Assembly (NCBI RefSeq): GCF_003600645.1 | Contig: NZ_CP032482.1 | Location: forward strand, 3,038,001 to 3,102,000 | Length of the DNA: 64,000 nt | Reading direction: 5' to 3' | Source of the DNA: Yersinia rochesterensis | GTDB taxonomy: Bacteria; Pseudomonadota; Gammaproteobacteria; Enterobacterales; Enterobacteriaceae | Shown here: positions 19,797 to 28,289 of the stretch, in pieces | Numbering within the stretch: the first letter of the stretch is position 1 | Layout of the letters: each line of letters opens with the position of its first letter | Made by a program: the position numbers and the translations under genes | The notes under the pieces: model-generated | Databases searched by the model: none | What the model saw: the letters and a program-made list of their open reading frames with translations, nothing else | Told to the model about the DNA's origin: nothing

Positions 19797-20246
19797 ATGC
19801 TGGAAGCAATTGCAGCAAATCCAAGTTGGTTTTGGCTATCACTCGGTGGGCTACTACTGGCCGCTGAGATGCTGGGTGCCAGTGGTTATATGCTGTGGAG
19901 CGGCGTTGCTGCCGTGGTTGTCGGTGCTCTGGTCTGGCTATTTCCCTTTAGCTGGGAGATGCAAGGCGTGTTGTTCGCCGTTCTGACGGTGGTTTCTGCA
20001 TTTCTATGGTGGTATTGGCTGAGTAAACGCACCAAACCACAGCCTGCTATGCTGAACCAGCGCAGCCATCAATTGTTGGGAACGCGGGCAACACTGACGG
20101 AACCGACAGTTGACGGTTTTGGCCGTATGAGGGTCGGCGACAGCAGTTGGCGCATTTATAGCGCGAATGAGCTAGCTGCTGGTACCGAAGTTGAAGTGAT
20201 ATTAGTGGAAGGCAACACCTTGCACGTCAGGGCTGTTCATCGCTAA
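19797..20246 (+). CDS. ybbJ: NfeD-family inner membrane protein YbbJ
   Basis: The 149-residue protein has about three hydrophobic helices in the first 75 residues ([17 protein letters not shown] and following), then an OB-fold-like C-terminal domain ([20 protein letters not shown]) typical of NfeD proteins that cap SPFH assemblies. It is coupled to qmcA by a two-base gap. An exact biochemical role is not established. Confidence 0.93.
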   Translation: MLEAIAANPSWFWLSLGGLLLAAEMLGASGYMLWSGVAAVVVGALVWLFPFSWEMQGVLFAVLTVVSAFLWWYWLSKRTKPQPAMLNQRSHQLLGTRATLTEPTVDGFGRMRVGDSSWRIYSANELAAGTEVEVILVEGNTLHVRAVHR

Positions 20247-20307
20247 TGCATTGATATGATGGCGTATTTATCTAAATGCGCCATTAACAATATCTCAACT
20301 GAATACC

Positions 20308-20757
20308 TCAACTCAATACCTCATCACCCAACTTCTTGCTTTTGGCCTCTTGCTTCTCACTTGCATGACAACACCCCGTCAGGTTATTGATAATCGGGCA
20401 TTCTGCGCCGTCATCCCCTGGGCATTCGTCCGCTAAAGCCAATAAACGCAATCGCATCTGTTTAAGATCATGAATATGGTGTTCAATTTCTGCGACTTTT
20501 TGTAAGGTCGCGGCTTTTACATCCGCACTGTGGCGAGCGGGATTATGAAACAATGCCAGTAACTCGCGGCATTCATCTAGGGTAAAACCCACCTGCCGCG
20601 CCTGGCGCAACAAAGTTAACTCTTCAATATGTTTGGCGCTGTAGCTGCGATAGCCATTGTCCGTGCGGATAGGCGGTGTCACCAGTTTCTTCTCTTCGTA
20701 AAAACGGATGGCTTTGCTGGTTAAGCCGGTTTTTTTTGCCACATCACTAATATTCAT
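20308..20757 (-). CDS. cueR: Copper-responsive MerR-family regulator CueR
   Basis: The N-terminal MerR HTH ([20 protein letters not shown]) is followed by a dimerisation helix and a metal loop with two cysteines seven residues apart ([11 protein letters not shown]), the Cu(I) site of CueR. Additional Cys and His residues follow (GCCH). At 149 residues it is longer than E. coli CueR through a Lys/Glu-rich tail. It is divergent from copA, whose promoter has the CueR-type layout. Confidence 0.95.
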   Translation of the reverse strand: MNISDVAKKTGLTSKAIRFYEEKKLVTPPIRTDNGYRSYSAKHIEELTLLRQARQVGFTLDECRELLALFHNPARHSADVKAATLQKVAEIEHHIHDLKQMRLRLLALADECPGDDGAECPIINNLTGCCHASEKQEAKSKKLGDEVLS

Positions 20758-20766
20758 TCGCCCCCC

Positions 20767-20797
20767 TTGACCTTACCCTTGCTGGAAGGTTTAACCT
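20767..20797 (+). promoter_or_regulatory. CueR-activated copA promoter
   Basis: A -35 TTGACC (20767-20772) and -10 TAACCT (20792-20797) are separated by an over-long 19-bp spacer. The dyad ACCTTACCC...GGAAGGT lies across the spacer, almost identical to the E. coli copA promoter. MerR-type untwisting by Cu(I)-CueR should activate it. The copA start is about 160 bp downstream. Confidence 0.85.
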
Positions 20798-20954
20798 CTA
20801 TAATTAGTGAAAGGACGGATGTCAGTCAAGCGGAATAAAATCTGTGCATATTAAGGTTTATCATTGCCCTGAATAAAGGCTATGACTGAGAATACCGACT
20901 AAACTTATCCCTACAAAATTTATGGATAGGGTGCTACTCGATAAGGAGTCAACT

Positions 20955-23714
20955 ATGTTGCAAACCACGGTGCTGGCCTTACACGGCCTTTCCTGTATGA
21001 ATTGTGCCAAACGTGTAAAAACGGCATTAGAAAGCCGGGAAGATATTCATCATGCGGAAGTAAATGTTCACTATGCCAAGGTGACGGGCGAAGCCGAAAT
21101 CACAACCTTGATTGATACCGTCAAGCAAGCCGGCTATCAGGCCGAAGAAGCGCACCGCCCTGATATTGAGTTACAACTTTCCGGTCTGAGTTGCGGACAT
21201 TGTACCGAATCTACCCGTAAAGCACTGGAAGCCGTTCCCGGCGTTATTGCGGCGGACGTGGCACTTGAGAGCGCCAAAGTGTATGGCAAAGTCGATGCAC
21301 AAACTCTGATTGATGCCGTAGAGCAAGCGGGCTATCACGCCACATTAACAGGCGCGCACTCCCCAAAAACTGAGCCGCTGACTCACTCAGCCCCATCTTC
21401 GCCGGAATATCTGGCAGCGGCCTCTTCCTCTATTCCGGTAGCAACAAATAATGTTAAAAAAAGCGAAACCAACCAAGCAGCAGAGCCAACCACCCGTGAT
21501 AGTGACAGTGTTCAGTTATTGCTGACCGGCATGAGCTGCGCCAGTTGCGTATCCAAAGTACAGAATGCACTGGAAAATGTTGATGGTGTCGAGGTTGCGC
21601 GCGTCAATTTAGCGGAGCGCAGTGCATTAGTGACCGGCCACCCAAGCAATGAGGCATTGATCGCGGCAGTCAAGAATGCCGGTTATGGTGCTGAAATTAT
21701 TGAAGATGAAGGCGAGCGACGCGAACGTCAGCAACAAATGTCGCACGCCAGTATGAAGCGCTTCCAGTGGCAAGCGGCCCTCGGCCTGTTATTGGGTATC
21801 CCATTAATGGGATGGGGATTATTTGGCGGCAGCATGACGCTCACCCCCGAAACTCAAACGCCCTGGTTGATTATCGGGATAATCACCTTACTGGTAATGA
21901 TATTTGCTGGTGGGCATTTTTATCGTAATGCTTGGGTCAGTCTGAAGAATGGCAGCGCGACCATGGATACTTTGGTCGCACTGGGGACTGGCGCGGCCTG
22001 GATTTACTCCATCACAGTGAATATCTGGCCGGATGTGTTCCCGATGGAAGCTCGCCATCTCTATTACGAAGCCAGTGCCATGATTATCGGGTTAATTAAT
22101 CTTGGTCATGCTATGGAACAACGCGCCAGACAGCGCTCCTCTAATGCATTGGAGCGCTTGTTGGATTTAGCGCCGCCGACGGCGCGGGTAGTGACGGACG
22201 ACGGCGAGAAACTCATCCCGCTGGCGGAGGTGCAACTGGGCATGACTTTGCGCCTCACCACGGGTGACCGTGTGCCGGTTGATGGGGAAATTGTGCAGGG
22301 CGAAGTATGGATGGACGAAGCCATGTTGACTGGCGAGCCTATCCCACAACAAAAGTCAGCCGGTGATGTCGTTCATGCCGGGACACAAGTGCAGGATGGG
22401 TCGGTGTTGTTCCGCGCCAATGCTATCGGCAGCCAGACAACATTAGCGCGAATCATCAAGCTGGTGCGTCAGGCCCAAAGCAGTAAACCAGAAATTGGTA
22501 AGCTGGCCGATAGAATCTCCGCAGTCTTTGTGCCGACCGTGGTCGCGATTGCCGTTATTGCCGGGCTAATTTGGTATTTCTTCGGCCCACAACCGCAGTT
22601 GGTTTATACCCTGGTGGTCGCCACCACGGTGCTGATTATTGCTTGCCCTTGTGCGCTTGGGCTGGCAACGCCGATGTCGATTATCTCCGGTGTGGGGCGG
22701 GCAGCTGAATTCGGAGTATTAGTGCGAGATGCCGATGCCTTGCAGCAGGCCAGTAACCTCGACACATTGGTGTTCGACAAAACCGGCACCCTGACCGAAG
22801 GGCACCCGCAAGTGGTGGCAATTCATACCTTTAATGGGGTCAGTGAGCAGCAAGCGCTGGAGTGGGCAGCCGCGCTGGAAACCGGCTCTAATCACCCGCT
22901 GGCGCGCGCTATTTTACAACGAGCGGAGGGGCTGACACTGGCGACGGTCAACCAATTCCGCACCCTGCGCGGTTTGGGGGTCAGTGGCGAGGTCGACGGC
23001 ATTCCACTGTTACTGGGCAATAATCGCCTGTTGGAAGAGCAACAGATTGATACCCGCGAGTTGCAATCATTAATGCAGCAAGAAGCTGAAAGTGGTGCGA
23101 CGCCAGTGATTCTGACGGCGCAAGGGAAACCGGCAGCACTGCTGTCCATCCGCGACCCACTGCGCAGTGACAGTATCAGCGCGCTGCAACGTTTGCATCA
23201 GCGGGGATACAACTTGGTGATGTTAACCGGCGATAATCCTATAACTGCGAATGCTATTGCCAAAGAAGCCGGGATTGGAAGGGTAATCGCCGGTGTCTTG
23301 CCGGATGGTAAAGCCGAAGCAATCAAACAACTGCAAGCCGCGGGGTATAAAGTGGCGATGATTGGCGACGGCATCAATGATGCGCCCGCACTGGCACAAG
23401 CCGATGTCGGGATTGCCATGGGCGGAGGCAGTGATATTGCGATTGAAACGGCGGCTATTACCCTGATGCGCCATAGCCTACACGGGGTTGCAGACGCGGT
23501 TGAGCTTTCCAAAGCAACATTGCGCAATATGAAGCAAAACCTGTTGGGAGCCTTTTTCTACAATGCACTGGGTATTCCGATTGCGGCGGGTATTTTATTC
23601 CCTTTCACCGGCACATTACTCAGCCCGGTCGTCGCGGGAGCAGCAATGGCACTGTCATCCATTACCGTGGTCAGCAACGCCAACCGCTTATTGCGCTTTA
23701 AACCTAAACAGTAA
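20955..23714 (+). CDS. copA: Cu(I)-exporting P-type ATPase CopA with three heavy-metal-associated domains
   Basis: P1B-type ATPase pumping Cu(I) to the periplasm. The start at 20955 is chosen because AAGGAG lies six bases upstream. Three HMA domains carry CMNC, CGHC and CASC; E. coli CopA has two, so this 919-residue protein has one extra N-terminal domain. Core motifs are MLTGEP, the membrane CPC in [18 protein letters not shown] with the phosphorylated Asp, SNHPLA and [10 protein letters not shown]. It is divergent from its regulator cueR. A slippery heptamer directly after HMA2 may yield a short chaperone product (see separate entry). Confidence 0.97.
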   Translation: MLQTTVLALHGLSCMNCAKRVKTALESREDIHHAEVNVHYAKVTGEAEITTLIDTVKQAGYQAEEAHRPDIELQLSGLSCGHCTESTRKALEAVPGVIAADVALESAKVYGKVDAQTLIDAVEQAGYHATLTGAHSPKTEPLTHSAPSSPEYLAAASSSIPVATNNVKKSETNQAAEPTTRDSDSVQLLLTGMSCASCVSKVQNALENVDGVEVARVNLAERSALVTGHPSNEALIAAVKNAGYGAEIIEDEGERRERQQQMSHASMKRFQWQAALGLLLGIPLMGWGLFGGSMTLTPETQTPWLIIGIITLLVMIFAGGHFYRNAWVSLKNGSATMDTLVALGTGAAWIYSITVNIWPDVFPMEARHLYYEASAMIIGLINLGHAMEQRARQRSSNALERLLDLAPPTARVVTDDGEKLIPLAEVQLGMTLRLTTGDRVPVDGEIVQGEVWMDEAMLTGEPIPQQKSAGDVVHAGTQVQDGSVLFRANAIGSQTTLARIIKLVRQAQSSKPEIGKLADRISAVFVPTVVAIAVIAGLIWYFFGPQPQLVYTLVVATTVLIIACPCALGLATPMSIISGVGRAAEFGVLVRDADALQQASNLDTLVFDKTGTLTEGHPQVVAIHTFNGVSEQQALEWAAALETGSNHPLARAILQRAEGLTLATVNQFRTLRGLGVSGEVDGIPLLLGNNRLLEEQQIDTRELQSLMQQEAESGATPVILTAQGKPAALLSIRDPLRSDSISALQRLHQRGYNLVMLTGDNPITANAIAKEAGIGRVIAGVLPDGKAEAIKQLQAAGYKVAMIGDGINDAPALAQADVGIAMGGGSDIAIETAAITLMRHSLHGVADAVELSKATLRNMKQNLLGAFFYNALGIPIAAGILFPFTGTLLSPVVAGAAMALSSITVVSNANRLLRFKPKQ
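21362..21368 (+). promoter_or_regulatory. Candidate programmed -1 frameshift site in copA
   Basis: The heptamer C CCA AAA is positioned in the zero frame as TCC CCA AAA, the X XXY YYZ layout. A -1 shift would add one Asn codon and reach TGA at 21371-21373. The result is a product of about 139 residues with only HMA1 and HMA2. E. coli copA uses C CCA AAG at the homologous Pro-Lys codons to make CopA(Z). A possible stem (CTGAG/CTCAG) follows. Confidence 0.6.
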
Positions 23715-23734
23715 CCGCCCTGTGTGCTCAAAGT

Positions 23735-23840
23735 CATTGGAGATGCAGGTACGCGGTAAGCCAGCTTGGCCCATGGACGGGCCGAGTGACGAAGGAAGCC
23801 AACGCACATGCAACTTGAAGCTAGACGGATATAACCTAAT
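23735..23840. repeat. Dispersed intergenic palindromic repeat, longer copy
   Basis: Between copA and ybaP the sequence contains the palindrome GGCCCATGGACGGGCC and ends with GCACATGCAACTTGAAG. The latter is shared in inverted orientation with the copy at 8477-8545. It has no coding potential of its own. It could act as an mRNA-stabilising or processing structure between the two genes. Confidence 0.65.
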
Positions 23841-23912
23841 GGTGCACAACACTTTCTTGTGCGCCATTTAGCGTTTAGGATACAGAAAACGCTAAAAAGG
23901 GAATCAACCGGC

Positions 23913-24722
23913 ATGGGCCCATTATTTCATCGCATCGCAAAATTTTTAGGAATTGCCACAGCAACGACCTATTCCTATCCCGCGTTGGATGTCACCTTAC
24001 CCGGTGAGCGCCACCTTCATTTGGTCGGCAGCATCCATATGGGAACCGAAGGTATGTTTCCCCTCCCCCACGAATTGCTGAATAAATTGAATCAAGCGGA
24101 TGCACTTATTGTGGAAGCTGATATCACTGAAGCGGCCTCACCATTTAGTAACGAAAATCTGGCCGAGCCGCTAATTGACAGATTATCTGAAGAACACTAT
24201 CAACAGTTGCTACAGCGCTGCGAAGAACTGAACAATGACCCACTGTCCATGGCCTTTTTGCCCGCGTGGCAAGTCGCCTTGATGCTTCAGGCGCGCCAGG
24301 CGCAACGTCTAGGATTACGCGGTGAATACGGTATCGACTATCAATTACTGAAAGCGGCCGCAGCACAGAAGAAAACCGTCATTGAGCTGGAGGGCGCACA
24401 AATGCAGCTTGATTTGCTGGAGACATTACCCGATAACGGCATGTCTTTACTGCTCGATACCTTGGCCCATTGGCACACTAATGCCCGCCTGTTGCAAACC
24501 ATGATGAGCTGGTGGCTGGAGCATCACCCGATAAATGACCTGTCCACATTGGCCCCGACCTTTAGCCAAGGTCTGTATGACGTGCTGATGATTCAACGCA
24601 ACAAACGCTGGCAGCAGCAGCTTGAACAGCTACCTGCCGGGCGCTATGTGGTGGCGGTTGGCGCATTGCATTTATATGGCGAGGGTAATCTTCCCGAACT
24701 ATTGAAACCTAACTTACAGTAA
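23913..24722 (+). CDS. ybaP: TraB/GumN-family protein YbaP
   Basis: The protein has the two conserved GxxH-type blocks of the TraB/GumN family: HLVGSIHMGTEGMFPLP near the N-terminus and VAVGALHLYGEGNLP near the C-terminus. Together they suggest a Tiki/TraB metalloprotease-like fold. I choose ATG 23913 (AAGGGAA upstream; MGPLFHRIAK aligns with E. coli YbaP), not the in-frame GTG at 23859, giving 269 residues. The function in bacteria is not established. It follows copA in the same direction after an intergenic repeat. Confidence 0.92.
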   Translation: MGPLFHRIAKFLGIATATTYSYPALDVTLPGERHLHLVGSIHMGTEGMFPLPHELLNKLNQADALIVEADITEAASPFSNENLAEPLIDRLSEEHYQQLLQRCEELNNDPLSMAFLPAWQVALMLQARQAQRLGLRGEYGIDYQLLKAAAAQKKTVIELEGAQMQLDLLETLPDNGMSLLLDTLAHWHTNARLLQTMMSWWLEHHPINDLSTLAPTFSQGLYDVLMIQRNKRWQQQLEQLPAGRYVVAVGALHLYGEGNLPELLKPNLQ

Positions 24723-24994
24723 AAAACACAAAAAAATGGCCAATATTGCTATCGGCCAGTCAAAGAGGAACTTTCATTATTTTAGTTATTCAGCTCTCAT
24801 ATTCCTTGCGGATAATATAAGCAGCAAGTACAGGGTAACAACCAGACGATTAGATTAGCAACAGACATTCGCCCTGTATCATTCCAAAATGGATCATTAT
24901 GCTGATTTTGCTAGATTAATTTTTAAACCTACAACAATGATTGCGTGTAGGATATTCCACTTGAATAAATTTTCATTTTAATTGGACGTTTATT

Positions 24995-25474
24995 ATGACA
25001 CCTGCAGTCGTTTTGTTGGAAAAACAAAAAGTTCCTTTCACATTGCACCCTTACCATCATGATGCAGCAGACACTAACTTCGGTGATGAAGCGGTTAAAA
25101 AACTGGGACTTAATGCGGACCAAGTTTATAAAACTCTACTGGTTGCGTTAAATGGCGATGCCAAAAATCTGGCAGTGGCAGTCACGCCTGTCGCTACCCA
25201 GCTTGACCTAAAAAAAGTCGCGCGCGCATTGGGGGCCAAAAAAGCTGAGATGGCCGACCCACAATTGGCACAGCGCAGCACCGGCTATTTAGTCGGCGGT
25301 ATCAGCCCACTGGGGCAGAAAAAGCGCTTACCCACGGTGATTGATAGCCCAGCTCAAGAATATGCCACTATATTTGTTTCCGGCGGCAAACGCGGTTTAG
25401 ATATTGAATTAGCTGCAACAGATTTATGCCGTTTACTGCAAGGCACATTCGCGGATATCGCCAAGCGAGATTGA
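24995..25474 (+). CDS. ybaK: Cys-tRNA(Pro)/Cys-tRNA(Cys) deacylase YbaK
   Basis: A 159-residue editing-domain protein of the YbaK/ProX family, which hydrolyses Cys-tRNA-Pro formed by mistake by prolyl-tRNA synthetase. The [10 protein letters not shown] segment carries the conserved Lys, and [10 protein letters not shown] and [13 protein letters not shown] are family blocks. It is the last backbone gene before the prophage. In E. coli its 3' neighbour is convergent ushA, of which only a fragment remains here. Confidence 0.95.
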   Translation: MTPAVVLLEKQKVPFTLHPYHHDAADTNFGDEAVKKLGLNADQVYKTLLVALNGDAKNLAVAVTPVATQLDLKKVARALGAKKAEMADPQLAQRSTGYLVGGISPLGQKKRLPTVIDSPAQEYATIFVSGGKRGLDIELAATDLCRLLQGTFADIAKRD

Positions 25475-25533
25475 TACTAAAAGTTGTGACCAGAAGCCTC
25501 CAATCTCTGTCTGAAGGCTTCTGTATTTACAGG

Positions 25534-25614
25534 TTACTTATAAACAATTTCACCTTTCGGCTGATACTGATTAGCATCTAGCGGAGAGTGCTTTTCAATA
25601 TACTGCTTCAGTAG
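25534..25614 (-). pseudogene. ushA: 3' fragment of ushA (UDP-sugar hydrolase/5'-nucleotidase)
   Basis: Read on the minus strand, about 27 codons ending at TAA 25534-25536 encode LLKQYIEKHSPLD and then QPKGEIVYK. This aligns with the C-terminus of E. coli UshA (VLKAYIQKSSPLD...PKGEVSWQ). Upstream of about 25614 the similarity stops and the frame closes at 25645. ushA is the expected convergent neighbour of ybaK. The rest of ushA should lie beyond the far end of the prophage, which therefore appears inserted in the 3' end of this gene. Whether the phage re-supplies the C-terminus cannot be seen here. Confidence 0.8.
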
Positions 25615-25781
25615 GCACTGAGTCACATTGTAATATATTGATATTTAAAATAATTGCTGGATTTTTCACACCTAAAATCAACTAAATCAGTCGTGTTATA
25701 ACCTACTGAATAGAAACAAATAAAAAATAGTTTTGCAGAAGGCTTTTTACTCGTAACCAAGCCCTCAAGCAAGAATAGACC

Positions 25782-25804
25782 GGGCCATTAAGCCCGGTTT
25801 TGTA
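25782..25804. terminator. Terminator hairpin after the tail-fibre gene
   Basis: The stem CCGGGC/GCCCGG is separated by about six bases and followed on the plus strand by TTTTG. It abuts the stop codon of the last tail-fibre gene, which is transcribed on the minus strand. The T-run favours plus-strand reading, but either direction may be served. Confidence 0.6.
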
Positions 25805-25805
25805 T

Positions 25806-27290
25806 TTATGCTTCAGTTAGTGGCGGTTCTATTTCTTCAACTCCAGGCATCTGAACGCGCAGATCAACAAAGCGGCCAGCTGGAATGTCAATCGGCTGGC
25901 CATCTTCGTAATCTTCGATATTGTTCTGTGCAAACTCAGGGGAAGCCGGATGTGTGCGATGATATGTCTTAATGATTAAGTCACCGCCCTCATCGATCTC
26001 ATAATCAACCCAGATTAACGGTTGCTTGTTCTTGTCGATCGGGATTTCTATGCCCCCATCTGCCCCACCCCAGCTATCATCAGCGTTAAAACCTAGTACG
26101 CCAGATATTTTATAAACGCCCTCACTAATGCGTTCTGTTGTTACCGCCGCCGACTCTTCATTTGTTTCAGAGCTACCATCGCCGTATAACTTCACTACAG
26201 GCGAGGCTTTTTTAAGGAAGCCATTAGAGTCCACTGTTGTGTTAGCTGAATGCCATACTTCACGCCATGTATTCCATACCCCATCTGACGTGGCTCTAAA
26301 AAACATTTTTCCCTGTGCGCTATATGATAATGCAATTTGAGATCTCCAAGCATCACCTGCTGGATGCACTGCAATATTGATAATTCCAGATTGCTGCCCA
26401 GATATGCCGCCGGGCGTACCGATCCACTGAGTCAAACTGTTATAAAATCCATTTTTTAGCGTTGTAGCATTGGCTGTATTATCTTGAGCCAAACTAATCC
26501 CAGCAGTCGACCCAATACCAAACCCCCCAACACCCATCAATTTACTTGCATCTGCATCTGTAGTGTTTGCCTGTGCATTCTTGCTAGCGGCAGACCCTAA
26601 CCCTAGGGTTTGCACGGCGTTAGTTGTATTAAGATTTCCATTAGTCCAAACATATTGACCTTGAGCCAGATTAAGCGCAGTAATTCCGCCGGGGCTGTAA
26701 TCTCTAATAATTAACGGCCCATTATTTTCCATGCGACCCATTCTAATCCCAGGGGAGCCGTCCAATTGCGTCCAGTGAATCCAGTTGTAGGCCGTTTCGT
26801 CTATGGGTGTCAGCGTAATAGCCGAAGCAGTACGCAAGGTTAAAGGGCCAGTAATTGTCCCTCCAGTAAGCGGCAACTTACTATTTATATTGATGTTCAT
26901 CTGATTAAAGGACGGCATAACTAAACTGGTTTGATCGGGTAGAATTAAAGTTACATTGCCCGTACCAGTCATTATTTTCTGCCACCCCTCCATTTGACTT
27001 TGAAAGTAAGCCAACTGGGCGGCTAAACGACGTGCAAAATCTGGAACTGAGTCTGTATAAAATGAAACTATTGCATATGCGCCAGATATTGCAGGTGATG
27101 GTGTCGCGACAAGTCTTAATCGAGTATCAGTATCAACCGCTAATATTTCATACATCTTAATTGTGCCGTCGCCTGGAACTAATAATATCTGTCCAGCACC
27201 GATACCCATTTTATTATCTAGCCATTTAGTTCCAACTCCAGTAATTACATTGCTGGAACTCGTAATTGTGCCTGCTCTATACCAAGCCAT
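25806..27290 (-). CDS. Phage tail fibre protein
   Basis: A 494-residue fibre protein. The N-terminus (MAWYRAGTITSSSNVITGVGTKW) is the attachment-type domain seen in side tail fibres of lambdoid prophages. The centre has an LTGGTITGPLTL segment and a knob-like NGFYNSLTQW...ISLSYSAQGKMFFR repeat-poor region. The C-terminus is an acidic, probably receptor-binding domain. It is the last gene of the late operon, next to the attachment site, where exchange of host-range modules is common. AAGGA precedes the ATG by nine bases. Confidence 0.88.
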   Translation of the reverse strand: MAWYRAGTITSSSNVITGVGTKWLDNKMGIGAGQILLVPGDGTIKMYEILAVDTDTRLRLVATPSPAISGAYAIVSFYTDSVPDFARRLAAQLAYFQSQMEGWQKIMTGTGNVTLILPDQTSLVMPSFNQMNININSKLPLTGGTITGPLTLRTASAITLTPIDETAYNWIHWTQLDGSPGIRMGRMENNGPLIIRDYSPGGITALNLAQGQYVWTNGNLNTTNAVQTLGLGSAASKNAQANTTDADASKLMGVGGFGIGSTAGISLAQDNTANATTLKNGFYNSLTQWIGTPGGISGQQSGIINIAVHPAGDAWRSQIALSYSAQGKMFFRATSDGVWNTWREVWHSANTTVDSNGFLKKASPVVKLYGDGSSETNEESAAVTTERISEGVYKISGVLGFNADDSWGGADGGIEIPIDKNKQPLIWVDYEIDEGGDLIIKTYHRTHPASPEFAQNNIEDYEDGQPIDIPAGRFVDLRVQMPGVEEIEPPLTEA

Positions 27291-27302
27291 ATTTATATTT
27301 CC

Positions 27303-28289
27303 TTAAAAATAAGTGTCTGCATTTAATACCGGTAGGGCTAGAGGGCTTATCCCGCTAGGGTAATCTAGCGTGTTAGAGCTATTCTCATACGCACCTACGC
27401 CAGCGGTTATATTTGAGTCGTACATTCTCATCGCTGACATATACCAGCCGCGATAATCCCCGTTCATTACAGGGCCTGATGGGAAACCGCCGAGACTGGG
27501 CAATGGAATCATTGGCTTTTCTATCCCGGTATTTATCCAAGCATTCGGTGTTGAGCTTATTTGCACTGTTTTACCCAGAATTAATGGCGCATATCGAGAC
27601 GAATAAGTGCATTGCCCAGATGTGTTAAATATTGCTAATCCAGCGGTGCCCGGACTTGGTGGCTCCGGATAAAAACCAGTGGTAAATACGCAAATATTTG
27701 CAGTTACAGACCCATTCCCGGTAGTCCCATTTGGATTTATTTTAAAACAATGTATATTTTTGCTATCAGCATCATAAATTAATGACACATCTGGGTTATT
27801 CCAGTTTGCAAAAACAATTGCATTATCTCTGTTTTGAATTCCACTTGGCACTTGCCAGTCTGATGATATAGTGACTGTTCCGCGCCATGTGCAAAAACCT
27901 AGAAGAGAACCATCAGTCACGGACATGAAATTCGCAGAATTCTGCAAAAACAAACCATAGCTACCAAATGACGGTGAGTTTGGTATCTCAAATGCTGAGA
28001 ATATAGCCCATCCAGGCCCCCCATCTGACGTTGAGAATGTTATTTGGTTTCCGCTCAATGAATACCCATTAATATATCTGCCAAAAGATGTTCCTCCCGA
28101 TGAAATAACACTACCAAACCTAGTTGGTACTAAATGCAGGCCACCACCAGTAAAACCGGTCAATGTTGCCCTTGCTGGCGAGCCATACACATCATAATCA
28201 CCCAAGAATTTTAGCAAACGTGTTCCTGACGTCATATTGATGCCTTTCCCCCCATCAGCTGGGGATACATATAGAATTGGCTCTGCCAT
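27303..28289 (-). CDS. Phage tail protein, probable fibre/tip accessory
   Basis: A 328-residue Gly/Ser/Asn-rich beta-type protein starting MAEPILYVSPADGGKGINM. It resembles the DUF6453-like proteins often found directly after J in enterobacterial lambdoid prophages. It begins within the J stop codon (TAATG), so it is translated with J. No enzymatic motif is visible. Its position between the tip protein and tail fibre suggests a structural or adhesin-connecting role. Confidence 0.75.
   Translation of the reverse strand: MAEPILYVSPADGGKGINMTSGTRLLKFLGDYDVYGSPARATLTGFTGGGLHLVPTRFGSVISSGGTSFGRYINGYSLSGNQITFSTSDGGPGWAIFSAFEIPNSPSFGSYGLFLQNSANFMSVTDGSLLGFCTWRGTVTISSDWQVPSGIQNRDNAIVFANWNNPDVSLIYDADSKNIHCFKINPNGTTGNGSVTANICVFTTGFYPEPPSPGTAGLAIFNTSGQCTYSSRYAPLILGKTVQISSTPNAWINTGIEKPMIPLPSLGGFPSGPVMNGDYRGWYMSAMRMYDSNITAGVGAYENSSNTLDYPSGISPLALPVLNADTYF

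Noticed and set aside
20922..20954. Upstream ATG for copA at 20922
   Set aside because: AAGGAG lies inside this extension, six bases before ATG 20955, which also matches the HMA domain start.
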